Below are positions 39,497-47,854 of a DNA stretch of 64,000 nucleotides, in pieces. A program made the position numbers and the translations under genes. Position 1 is the stretch's first letter. Every line of letters starts with the position of its first letter. Under the pieces are notes generated by a model, which made no database searches, was not told the DNA's origin, and worked only from the letters and a program-made list of their open reading frames with translations. This stretch comes from Nonomuraea soli (GTDB lineage: Bacteria; Actinomycetota; Actinomycetes; Streptosporangiales; Streptosporangiaceae), in contig NZ_JACDUR010000002.1 in the NCBI RefSeq assembly GCF_013761175.1, forward strand, positions 1,060,816 through 1,124,815. The letters run 5' to 3'.

Positions 39497-42400
39497 ATGA
39501 CTGGATTGGCGCGGGCTAGTCTGGCCAACCGCAGCCTGGTGGTGTTGATCTCGCTGGTGCTCAGCGCGTTCGGGGTGTTCACCATCCCGCAGCTGAAGCA
39601 GCAGTTGTTCCCGTCGTTGTCGTTCCCTGGCGCCTTTGTGATGGCAGCCTACCCCGGCGCTTCTCCCGAGATCGTCGAGGAGCAGGTGACCAAGCCGATC
39701 GAGGACTCCTTCGCCGGCTTGGAGGGTGTCGAGGAGGTGACCTCCACCTCCAGGGAAGGCATGACGCAGATCCAGGTGGCCTTCGCCTACGGCACCGACA
39801 TGGACGCGGCTGTCGGCAAGATGCAGCAGGCGGTCAGCAGGGCGCCGTTGCCGGATTCGGTGGATCCGCAGGTGGTGGCGGGTTCGACGGACGATATCCC
39901 GGTGCTGGTGCTGGCTGTCGGTGACGGCGGCGACGAGCGGGCGATGGCCGACAAGCTGCGCACGATCATGATCCCTGAGTTGCAGGCGATCGAGGGTGTG
40001 CGTGAGGCGACGATCACGGGTGTGCGTGACGAGCAGGTGGTCATCACGCCGGATCTGGGCAAGATGGTGCTGGCGGGGGTGTCGGCGGCGCAGATTCCCG
40101 AGGTGTTGCGGGCCAACGGCACGCCGATTCCGGCGGGGTCGATCACGTCCGATGATCGGACGCTGACGGTGCAGGTCGGGTCGCGGGTCGATTCGGTCGA
40201 GAAGCTGAAGGGTCTGTACCTGACGCCGGTGCAGCAGCCCGCCGTCCAGCAGCAGCCCGGTCAGCAGCAGAGTGGTCAGCAGCAGAGTGGTCAGCCTTCC
40301 GCTCAGCAGCAGGGCCGTCCCGCACAGCCGGGCGGTCAGCAGCAGCCCGGTGTGGTGGCCGCTCCGAAGCCGAAGCCGCCTGTCAAGCTGGGTGATGTCG
40401 CTTTCATCGAGCGCAAGCTGGCCGATGCGACCGCGTTGACGCGGACCAACGGCAAGGCGAGCCTGGGCGTGTCGATCACGATGAAGCCCGACGGGAACGC
40501 GGTGGCGATCTCTCACGAGGTGCGGGCGCAGCTGTCGGATCTGACGCGTCAGCTGGGTGACTCCTCCGACAGCCGGGTGGATGTGATCTTCGACCAGGCG
40601 CCGTACGTGGAGCGCTCGATCGAGGATCTGGCGACCGAGGGCCTGCTGGGTCTGGGCTTCGCCGTACTGATCATCTTGGTGTTCCTGTTGTCGGTGCGTT
40701 CGACGTTGGTGACGGCGGTGTCGATCCCGATGTCGGTGGTGATCGCGCTGATCGTGTTGTGGGCGGGCGACTATTCGCTGAACATGCTCACGCTGGGGGC
40801 GCTGACGATCGCGGTGGGCCGGGTGGTCGACGACTCGATCGTGGTGCTGGAGAACATCAAGCGGCATCTGGGGTACGGCGAGGCCAAGCGGGCCGCGATC
40901 GTGACGGCGGTGCGTGAGGTGTCGGGTGCGGTGACCGCCTCGACGTTGACGACGGTGGCGGTGTTCGCGCCGATCGCGTTCGTCGGCGGCATGGTGGGTG
41001 AGTTGTTCGCGCCGTTCGCGATCACGGTGACGGTGGCGCTGCTGGCGTCGCTGGTGGTGTCGTTGACGGTGATCCCGGTGCTGGCGTACTGGTTCCTGAA
41101 GGCCAAGCCGCTGTCGGCGGCGGAGGCGCAGGCGGTGCAGGACAAGGAGCTGCGTTCTCCGTTGCAGCGCATGTATTTGCCGGTGTTGCGGTTCGCGACG
41201 CGTCGTCGTCTGGTGACGTTGCTCATCGGGGTGCTGGTGTTCGCCGGGACGATGGGGATGGCGGGCAGCCTGCAGACGAACTTCATCGATTCGGCCGGTC
41301 AGGACACGATCTCGATGACGCAGCGGATGCCGGTCGGCACTGATCTGGAGACGTCGGACAAGGCGGCCAAGCAGGTCGAGGAGTTGTTGTCGGGTATCGA
41401 CGAGGTCGACTCGTACCAGGTGACCGTCGGTGGCGGCAATCGCATGATGGGCGGGCTGGGTGGCGGCGCCGACCGGGTGTCGTATTCGGTGACCGTCAAG
41501 GAGGGTTCGGACACGCCGGCGGTGGAGGAGCGGCTGCGCTCGGAGATCGGCAAGCTGTCGGGTGTCGGTGAGGTGTCGGTCGGCGGTCAGGGCGGTGGCG
41601 GTTTCGCTTCCGACGGCGTCGAGGTGATCGTGCGTGGTGCTGACGCGGCCGGTCTGAGGTCGGCGGCCGACAGTGTGGCGGCGGCGATGAAGGATGTGCC
41701 GGGGCTTCGGGAGGTGTCGTCGAATCTGGAGGCTTCGGCGCCGCGGATCGAGGTGCGCGTCGATCGGGAGAAGGCGGCTGCTCGCGGGTTGAGTGAGGCG
41801 CAGATCGGTCAGACGGTGGCGCAGGCTTTCCGTGGTGCTCCGCTGGGTCAGGTGAGCTTGGACGGCCGGGCGTCGAACCTGGTGCTGAGGGTGGGTGAGG
41901 CGCCCGAGGACATGGACGCGGTGCGCAAGCTGCAGTTGCCGACGGCTTCGGGGATGGTGAAGTTGTCGTCGGTGGCGGATGTGGAGGAGGTCGAGGGTCC
42001 GACGCAGGTGACGCGCATCGATGGTGAGCGTTCTGCGACGGTGTCGGCGAAGGCGGATGCCGCCGATCTGGGTGCGGTGACGACGGCGCTGCAGGCCAAG
42101 CTCGACACGCTGGGTGTGAACTACGAGCTGGGTGGTGTGTCGGCCGACCAGCAGGAGGCGTTCGGCGATCTGGGTCTGGCGATGCTGGCGGCGATCGCGA
42201 TCGTGTTCATGATCATGGTGGCGACGTTCCGTAGTTTTGTGCAGCCGCTGATTCTGCTGGTGTCGGTGCCGTTCGCGGCGACGGGTGCGGTGGGTCTGCT
42301 GGTGGCGACGGACACGCCGCTGGGTGTGCCGGCTCTGATCGGCATGCTGATGCTGATCGGCATCGTGGTGACCAACGCGATCGTGCTCATCGACCTGATC

Positions 42401-42721
42401 AACCAGTATCGGGAGCAGGGCATGGGGATCGTGGAGGCGGTGCTGGAGGGTGGCCGGCGGCGGTTGCGTCCGATCCTGATGACGGCGGTGGCGACGATCT
42501 GCGCGTTGACGCCGATGGCGCTGGGTGTGACGGGGTCGGGCGGGTTCATCTCCAAGCCGCTGGCGATCGTGGTGATCGGTGGTCTGGTGTCGTCGACGCT
42601 GCTGACGTTGGTGCTGGTGCCGACGTTGTATGTGATGGTGGAGCGGACGAAGGAGCGGTTCGGCGGCAAGCCGAAGCAGGTGGCTCCGGAGCCGGACAAG
42701 ACGCCGGTCCCAGTCGGCTGA
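39497..42721 (+). CDS. RND-family efflux transporter (HAE type)
   Basis: A 1074-residue RND permease of the AcrB/SwrC type. The N-terminal helix is followed by FPGAFVMAAYPGASPEIVEEQVTKPIE. Hydrophobic blocks of helices 2-6 and 8-12 include GALTIAVGRVVDDSIVVLENI (proton-relay Asp-Asp pair) and GIVVTNAIVLIDLINQYREQG. Between about 243 and 292 there is a low-complexity Gln/Pro/Gly insertion (repeated GQQQSGQ) in an extracytoplasmic loop. As expected in an actinomycete, no adaptor or outer-membrane gene accompanies it. The ribosome site is GGAGGGGG. The divergent MarR probably represses it. Confidence 0.93.
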   Translation: MTGLARASLANRSLVVLISLVLSAFGVFTIPQLKQQLFPSLSFPGAFVMAAYPGASPEIVEEQVTKPIEDSFAGLEGVEEVTSTSREGMTQIQVAFAYGTDMDAAVGKMQQAVSRAPLPDSVDPQVVAGSTDDIPVLVLAVGDGGDERAMADKLRTIMIPELQAIEGVREATITGVRDEQVVITPDLGKMVLAGVSAAQIPEVLRANGTPIPAGSITSDDRTLTVQVGSRVDSVEKLKGLYLTPVQQPAVQQQPGQQQSGQQQSGQPSAQQQGRPAQPGGQQQPGVVAAPKPKPPVKLGDVAFIERKLADATALTRTNGKASLGVSITMKPDGNAVAISHEVRAQLSDLTRQLGDSSDSRVDVIFDQAPYVERSIEDLATEGLLGLGFAVLIILVFLLSVRSTLVTAVSIPMSVVIALIVLWAGDYSLNMLTLGALTIAVGRVVDDSIVVLENIKRHLGYGEAKRAAIVTAVREVSGAVTASTLTTVAVFAPIAFVGGMVGELFAPFAITVTVALLASLVVSLTVIPVLAYWFLKAKPLSAAEAQAVQDKELRSPLQRMYLPVLRFATRRRLVTLLIGVLVFAGTMGMAGSLQTNFIDSAGQDTISMTQRMPVGTDLETSDKAAKQVEELLSGIDEVDSYQVTVGGGNRMMGGLGGGADRVSYSVTVKEGSDTPAVEERLRSEIGKLSGVGEVSVGGQGGGGFASDGVEVIVRGADAAGLRSAADSVAAAMKDVPGLREVSSNLEASAPRIEVRVDREKAAARGLSEAQIGQTVAQAFRGAPLGQVSLDGRASNLVLRVGEAPEDMDAVRKLQLPTASGMVKLSSVADVEEVEGPTQVTRIDGERSATVSAKADAADLGAVTTALQAKLDTLGVNYELGGVSADQQEAFGDLGLAMLAAIAIVFMIMVATFRSFVQPLILLVSVPFAATGAVGLLVATDTPLGVPALIGMLMLIGIVVTNAIVLIDLINQYREQGMGIVEAVLEGGRRRLRPILMTAVATICALTPMALGVTGSGGFISKPLAIVVIGGLVSSTLLTLVLVPTLYVMVERTKERFGGKPKQVAPEPDKTPVPVG

Positions 42722-42734
42722 CGTTTCGCGGCAG

Positions 42735-42773
42735 GCGCCCGGTGTCCCCGTTCGCGGGGGCGCCGGGCGTTTT
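42735..42773. terminator. bidirectional rho-independent terminator
   Basis: CGCCCGG pairs with CCGGGCG around an inner stem CCCCG-TTCG-CGGGG, followed by TTTT. It lies between the stop of the RND gene and the stop of the convergent HxlR gene and probably serves both. Confidence 0.8.
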
Positions 42774-42780
42774 GGTGTGT

Positions 42781-43134
42781 TCAGCCTGTCTGGTCCCAGG
42801 GGATGGTCTCGATGCGTTCGAGGTGTTCTTCGCCCCATTCTCCGAGCGGTGCCATCGCGGTGTTGAGTGAGTGTCCGAAGGGGGTGAGGGAGTACTCCAC
42901 CTTTGGGGGGACCTGGTGGTAGACCTCACGATGCAGTAGGCCGGTGGTCTCCATCTCCCGCAGTTGCAGGATCAGTACGCGTTCGCTGATGCCGGGCACC
43001 GCGCGGCGCAGTTCGCCGAAGCGCAGGGGGCCGTCCTGGAGCGCGAAGAGGATCAGCCCTTTCCACTTGCCTCCCATGACGGCGATGGCGGCGTCGAGGC
43101 CGCAGGTGAACGTGCGCTTCTTCGTCTCCTTCAT
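42781..43134 (-). CDS. HxlR-family regulator
   Basis: A 117-residue HxlR regulator (CGLDAAIAVMGGKWKGLILFALQDGPLRFGELRRAVPGISERVLILQLREMETTGLLHRE). The N-terminal cysteine at residue 11 is in the position that senses electrophiles in some members (for example YodB and HypR), so redox or aldehyde sensing is possible. ATG 43134 has AAGGAG-like bases and lies 8 nt from an HxlR-type operator. It is divergent from an imine-reductase-like gene, its likely target. Confidence 0.92.
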   Translation of the reverse strand: MKETKKRTFTCGLDAAIAVMGGKWKGLILFALQDGPLRFGELRRAVPGISERVLILQLREMETTGLLHREVYHQVPPKVEYSLTPFGHSLNTAMAPLGEWGEEHLERIETIPWDQTG

Positions 43135-43141
43135 CGGCTCA

Positions 43142-43161
43142 TACTTACATTCGTGTATGTA
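43142..43161. promoter_or_regulatory. HxlR-type operator
   Basis: TACTTAC and GTATGTA form a 7-6-7 inverted repeat (TACTTACATTCGTGTATGTA) with one mismatch. It resembles known HxlR-family sites of the form TACTTAC-n-GTAAGTA and lies between the divergent regulator and reductase genes. Confidence 0.65.
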
Positions 43162-43250
43162 CCTGGCAAGAATGTCGGTACTTGAGGTTGTGCATGTGCT
43201 CCAGCCAGCATGGATCAGGGTCGTTTTGTCTCTGTGACGGGAGTTCGCGC

Positions 43251-44138
43251 ATGATCGCAAGGAATTTGACACCGGTGAGCGTCATCGGGCTGGGTTCGAT
43301 GGGCGCGGCGCTGGCCGGGGCCTTCGTCAAGGCCGGGCATCCGACCACGGTCTGGAACAGGACGGCCGCCAAGGCCGTTCCGCTCGTCGCCATGGGAGCC
43401 AGGCATGCGGAGTCCGTCGACGACGCGGTGACGGCTGGTCGCCTGGTCATCACCTGCCTGACCACCTTCGAGGACACCCGGCTGGCGCTGAGTCCGGCCG
43501 GCGCGTCGTTGCGTGGGCGGGCTCTGGTCACTCTCAACAGCGGTTCCCCGGCGGGGGCCCGTGAGACGGCTGCCTGGGCCCTCGGCCATGGCGCCCGGTT
43601 CCTGGCCGGGGCGGTCAAGAACGTGCCCTCGGCCGTGGGAGCGGCGGACACCTTGTTGTACTACAGCGGTGATCGCGCGGTCTTCGAGGAGTTCGAGGCC
43701 GTCTTGCGGGTGCTGGGCGGTGACACCGTCCACTTGGGCGACGAGGCCGATCTCGCCGCCCTGTACGAGATGGCGGTGGGCGCCATGTTGCTGCCGGCGC
43801 TCGTCGGCTTCTTCCAGGGCGCCGCCGCCGTGCAGGCGCGCGGGCTGGAGGTGGGCACGATGGTGGGCTTCGCCGGCACGTGGCTGGACATGATCAAGTC
43901 GTTGCTGCCGATCTACGCCAGGGAGATCGACAGCGGTGACTACTCCGACGCCGCCTCCTCCGTGAATCTCTTCCTGGCGGGGGAATCCCATGACGAGGAC
44001 CTGGCCAAGGAGACGAACGTCGACACGGCGTGGCTGGCCCCGCTGTACGGCCTGGTGAGGCGGGCGGCTGAGGCGGGCTATGGCGATCAGAGCATCTCGG
44101 CTCTCACCGAGGTGCTCAGAAACCCGGTGCGGCAGTAG
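43251..44138 (+). CDS. NADPH-dependent imine-reductase-like oxidoreductase
   Basis: A 295-residue beta-hydroxyacid dehydrogenase/6-phosphogluconate dehydrogenase-fold enzyme. The Rossmann motif VIGLGSMGAALAGAFVKAGHPTTVWNRTA is clear, including the NRT that binds NADPH phosphate. The C-terminal helical domain and the segment FLAGAVKNVPSAVGAADTLLYYSG are typical of imine reductases. ATG 43251 is chosen because the fold begins there; upstream starts at 43182 pass through the operator. The HxlR operator lies about 90 nt upstream. The physiological substrate is unknown. Confidence 0.85.
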   Translation: MIARNLTPVSVIGLGSMGAALAGAFVKAGHPTTVWNRTAAKAVPLVAMGARHAESVDDAVTAGRLVITCLTTFEDTRLALSPAGASLRGRALVTLNSGSPAGARETAAWALGHGARFLAGAVKNVPSAVGAADTLLYYSGDRAVFEEFEAVLRVLGGDTVHLGDEADLAALYEMAVGAMLLPALVGFFQGAAAVQARGLEVGTMVGFAGTWLDMIKSLLPIYAREIDSGDYSDAASSVNLFLAGESHDEDLAKETNVDTAWLAPLYGLVRRAAEAGYGDQSISALTEVLRNPVRQ

Positions 44139-44234
44139 CCGGCTCCCCGGACACCTCACCTGTGGTCGGGCATGGTGCCCACCCCGGAGGCGGGGGCTGT
44201 GCACGTGGCACTGCCGTCTTCGGGGTGCGCGCCC

Positions 44235-44246
44235 TAGCGTGGTCGC
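44235..44246 (+). promoter_or_regulatory. leaderless -10 box of hyuA
   Basis: TAGCGT (44235-44240, within CCTAGCGT) ends 6 nt before the hyuA ATG. The same CCTAGCGT arrangement precedes the genes at 10450 and 57412. GGGCA-n3-TGCCC lies further upstream (about 44169-44181). Confidence 0.5.
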
Positions 44247-46271
44247 ATGACTTTTCGCGTCGCCATGGACATCGGCGGCACCTTCACCGATGTGGTCCGC
44301 TACGACGAACGTTCCGGGCAGGTGGTGGCGTCGAAGGCGCCGAGCACGCCCGGTGATCTGGCCGAGGGCGTGTTCGCGGCGCTGGACAGGGTGGGAGCCG
44401 ACCCGGCTGACATCTCCTTCTTCGTGCACGGCACCACACAGGGGCTGAATGCTCTGCTGGAGCGCAAGGGCGCGAAGGTGTTGCTGCTGACGAGCGAGGG
44501 CGCCGCCGACGTCTACCAGATCGCGCGTGGTAACCGTACGCGCATGTTCGACCTGCGCTATCGCAAGCCGGTGCCGCTGGTGCCGCGTGAGCGGGTGATG
44601 GAGGCCGGTGGGCGGCTGGACTGGCGGGGCCGGGAGCTGGTGCCGCTGGATGAGGCGGCGGTGCGGCGGGCGGCGCGGCGGGCGCTGGCGGAGGGGTTCG
44701 ACGCGGTGGCGGTGTGCCTGCTGTTCTCCTACGCCGATCCGGTGCATGAGGTGCGTGCGGGTGAGATTCTGCGCGAGGAGCTGGGCGATCGGGTGCTGGT
44801 GGTGTTGTCGCACGAGGCGGCGCGGGAGTGGCGGGAGTACGAGCGCACCTCCAGCGCGGTCCTGGAGGCCTACACGGGTCCGGTGGTGCGGCGGTACCTG
44901 GCGGGGATCGGGGCGCGCTTCGCCGAGCGGGGGCTGGGGGTGGCGGTGCATGTGATGCAGTCGTCGGGCGGGCTGGTCAATGCCGCTCACGCGATGGCGC
45001 GGCCGTTGCAGACGCTGCTGTCGGGCCCGGTGGGCGGCACGATGGGCGGGGTGGCGGTGGCGCGGCTTCTGGGGGGCCGGCGTAACGCGATCTGCGTGGA
45101 CATGGGTGGTACGTCGTTCGATGTGTCGCTGGTGGTCGACGGGCGGCCGGACATTGCGACGGAGGCGTCGATCGAGGGTTTCCCGGTGCTGATGCCGATC
45201 GTGAACCTGCACACGATCGGTGCCGGTGGCGGGTCGCTGGCCTATGCGGAGGCGGGTGCGTTGCGGGTGGGTCCGGAGTCGGCGGGCGCCGTTCCTGGGC
45301 CGGCGTGTTACGGGCGCGGCGGGTTGCGGCCGACGGTGACGGACGCGAACGTGGTGCTGGGCCGGGTCGATCCCGAGTGGTTCGCGGGCGGGCTGATGAG
45401 CCTGGATGTCGGGGCGGCGCGGGCGGCGGTGTCGGGGCTGGCCGGCGAGCTGGGCATGGAGCCGGTGCGGCTGGCGGAGGGCATCTGCCAGGTGGCCAAC
45501 GCGAAGATGGCGCAGGCGATCCGGACGATCACGGTGGAGCACGGGATCGAGCCGCGGGAGTTCTCGCTGGTGGCTTTCGGCGGGGCGGGGGCGATGCATG
45601 CGGCGTTCATCGCGCGGGAGCTGGGCATCGGTGAGGTGGTGGTGCCGCGTTTCCCCGGCGCGTTCTCGGCGTGGGGGATGCTGGAGGCCGATGTGCGGCG
45701 GGATCTGACCGAGCCGCACTTTCGCGCGCAGGACGATCTGGACGGCGGCGCGATGGCGCAGGCGCTGGCGCGGCTGGAGGCGGCGGCGTCGCGTGAGCTG
45801 GCCGGTCAGGGGGTGGCCGACGATCGGCGGCGGGTCGAGCACGCGGTCGACATGCGCTACGAGGGCCAGGATTACACGCTGACCATCCCGCTGCTGTCGG
45901 CTGAGGAGCCGGCTTCCCCGGGGTTCCTGGAGCGGATCGCGGCGCGTTACGCCGAGGCGCACACGGCGCGCTACGGGCATGCGACGCCGGAGGCGGCGGT
46001 GGAGTTCGTGCTGCTGCGTTCGACGGGGCTGGGGTCCTTCCCGCGGGCGCAGGCGGCGCCGCCGGTGGTGCAGGAGCAGGCGGCTGCGGTGCGGACGGTG
46101 GTGTTCGACGGGGTCGAGTACGACACGCCGGTGGTGCGGCGGGCGGCGCTGAGCGGCCAGCTGTCGGGGCCGGCGGTCGTGGTGGAGGAGACGGCCACGA
46201 CGGTGGTGCCGCCGGGCTGCCTGGTGTCGGTGGACGAGTTCGGATTTCTCATCATCAAGGTGGCATCATGA
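44247..46271 (+). CDS. hydantoinase/oxoprolinase subunit A
   Basis: A 674-residue HyuA-type subunit of ATP-dependent hydantoinases and oxoprolinases. It has the actin-like ATPase phosphate motif MDIGGTFTDVV at the N-terminus and a second in VDMGGTSFDVSLV. Between them are HGTTQGLNALLERKGAKVLLLTSEG, SHEAAREWREYERTSSAVLEAY and QSSGGLVNA. The later LVAFGGAGAMHAAFIARELGI is also characteristic. It acts with subunit B encoded next (ATGA overlap) on N-methylhydantoin, hydantoin or 5-oxoproline-type rings. A leaderless -10 box precedes the ATG. Confidence 0.93.
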   Translation: MTFRVAMDIGGTFTDVVRYDERSGQVVASKAPSTPGDLAEGVFAALDRVGADPADISFFVHGTTQGLNALLERKGAKVLLLTSEGAADVYQIARGNRTRMFDLRYRKPVPLVPRERVMEAGGRLDWRGRELVPLDEAAVRRAARRALAEGFDAVAVCLLFSYADPVHEVRAGEILREELGDRVLVVLSHEAAREWREYERTSSAVLEAYTGPVVRRYLAGIGARFAERGLGVAVHVMQSSGGLVNAAHAMARPLQTLLSGPVGGTMGGVAVARLLGGRRNAICVDMGGTSFDVSLVVDGRPDIATEASIEGFPVLMPIVNLHTIGAGGGSLAYAEAGALRVGPESAGAVPGPACYGRGGLRPTVTDANVVLGRVDPEWFAGGLMSLDVGAARAAVSGLAGELGMEPVRLAEGICQVANAKMAQAIRTITVEHGIEPREFSLVAFGGAGAMHAAFIARELGIGEVVVPRFPGAFSAWGMLEADVRRDLTEPHFRAQDDLDGGAMAQALARLEAAASRELAGQGVADDRRRVEHAVDMRYEGQDYTLTIPLLSAEEPASPGFLERIAARYAEAHTARYGHATPEAAVEFVLLRSTGLGSFPRAQAAPPVVQEQAAAVRTVVFDGVEYDTPVVRRAALSGQLSGPAVVVEETATTVVPPGCLVSVDEFGFLIIKVAS

Positions 46272-47842
46272 TCGACCCGGTCACGACGGAGATCATCCGT
46301 TGCGCGTTGCTGCAGGCGGCGCAGGACATGAACACGACGCTGATCCGCTCGTCGTACACGCCGGTGATCTACGAGGCCAAGGACTGCGCGGTGGCGTTGC
46401 TGGATCGTGAGCACAACGTGCTCGGCCAGTCGTCGGGGTTGCCGATCTTCCTGGGGAACCTGGAGGTGTGCACGCGCGAGACCGAGCGGCTGTACGGCAG
46501 GCAGGTGTGGTCGCAGGGCGATGTGTGGGTGCTGAACGACTCCTACATCGGCGGCACCCACCTCAACGACGTCACCGTGTACGGCCCGATCTTCGTCCAG
46601 GGTGAGCTGGTGGGGTTCGCGGCGTCGCGGGCGCACTGGCTCGACATGGGGTCGAAGGATCCGGGCGGGTCGATGGACTCCACCTCGATCTTCCAGGAGG
46701 GGCTGCGGCTGGGCCCGGTGAAGATCTACGCCGGTGGTGAGCCGTGCCGTGACCTGCACGAGGTGATCGCCCGCAATGTGCGGTTCCCGCACGCGACGCT
46801 GGGTGACATGCGGGCGCAGGTGGCGTGCGCGATGACCGGGCAGCGGCGGCTGGCCGAGATCGTGTCGCGGTGGGGGGTGGAGACGGTGATGGCCGCCCGC
46901 GACGAGATCTTCGCGCAGACCGAGCGGCTGGAGCGCGAGGCGATCGCCGCGATCCCCGACGGGGTGTACCGGGCGGGCGGGTTCCTCGACAACGACGGCA
47001 TCGACCTGGAGGTGCCGCTGCCGGTGAACGTGACGGTGACGGTGGCGGGCGAGGGCATCGCGGTGGATCTGACCGACTGCGCCGACCAGGCGACGGGCCC
47101 GGTCAACTGCGGCGCCGCCCAGGCGGTGGCGGCGGTACGGGTCGCCTACAAGCTGCTGGTGTCGGGCGAGGTGCCGTTGAACGGCGGCTCGTTCCGTCCC
47201 CTGACGGTGGCCACGCGGCCCGGTTCGATGCTGGCGGCCCGCTCGCCGGCGGCGTGCCAGTACTACTACTCGCATCTGGGGCTGCTGATCGACCTGGTGG
47301 TCAAGGCGCTGGCGCCGGTGCTGCCGGGCAAGGCGGCGGCGGCTTCGTACGGCGATTCGATGATCGTGCAGTTCGCGGGCACCGATCCGCGCACCGGCAA
47401 GCTGTACGTCTCGCAGGAGGCGACCGTCGGCGGGTGGGGCGCCTGGGAGGGCGGCGACGGCGAGAGCGCGTTGATCAACAACGTGAACGGTGACCTTCGG
47501 GACATGCCGATCGAGGTGCTGGAGACGTTGTTCCCGGTGCGGGTGCGCCGCTACGAGATGCGGCCGGGCAGCGGCGGGTCCGGGCGGTGGCGTGGCGGTG
47601 ACGGGGTGGTGCGGGAGTATGAGTTCCTGGGGCCGACGTCGTTGTCGTTGTGGTTCGAGCGGTCGGTGACGCCGGCGTGGGGGCTGGCCGGCGGGGGTGC
47701 GGGCGTGCCGCCGTCGGTGTGCCTGAACCCGGGTACGGCGGGCGAGCGGCGGATGCTGAAGGCGAACGCGCTGCCGGTGAAAGCGGGCGACGTGCTGCGG
47801 TGCGAGTCCGGTGGAGGCGGCGGGTACGGCACCGCCGGCTGA
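46268..47842 (+). CDS. hydantoinase/oxoprolinase subunit B
   Basis: A 524-residue HyuB-type subunit (DPVTTEIIRCALLQAAQDMNTTLIRSSYTPVIYEAKDCAVALLD; DVWVLNDSYIGGTHLNDVTV; HWLDMGSKDPGG; RPGSGGSGRWRGGDGVVREYEFLGP). The GGTHLNDV and histidine-containing motifs supply the metal-binding catalytic site. It overlaps hyuA by ATGA. It converges on the PucR gene, whose operon carries a transporter and two further hydantoin-related genes, so the whole 44-53 kb region looks like one catabolic locus. Confidence 0.93.
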   Translation: MIDPVTTEIIRCALLQAAQDMNTTLIRSSYTPVIYEAKDCAVALLDREHNVLGQSSGLPIFLGNLEVCTRETERLYGRQVWSQGDVWVLNDSYIGGTHLNDVTVYGPIFVQGELVGFAASRAHWLDMGSKDPGGSMDSTSIFQEGLRLGPVKIYAGGEPCRDLHEVIARNVRFPHATLGDMRAQVACAMTGQRRLAEIVSRWGVETVMAARDEIFAQTERLEREAIAAIPDGVYRAGGFLDNDGIDLEVPLPVNVTVTVAGEGIAVDLTDCADQATGPVNCGAAQAVAAVRVAYKLLVSGEVPLNGGSFRPLTVATRPGSMLAARSPAACQYYYSHLGLLIDLVVKALAPVLPGKAAAASYGDSMIVQFAGTDPRTGKLYVSQEATVGGWGAWEGGDGESALINNVNGDLRDMPIEVLETLFPVRVRRYEMRPGSGGSGRWRGGDGVVREYEFLGPTSLSLWFERSVTPAWGLAGGGAGVPPSVCLNPGTAGERRMLKANALPVKAGDVLRCESGGGGGYGTAG

Positions 47843-47854
47843 TCGCCCGCCCTT

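Noticed and set aside
39419..42838. Very long antisense ORF opposite the RND gene, and similar long shadows (for example 32432-34921 and 35147-38374)
   Set aside because: Low-complexity Arg/His/Pro-rich translations with no domain motifs; they arise from the high GC of the real genes on the other strand.
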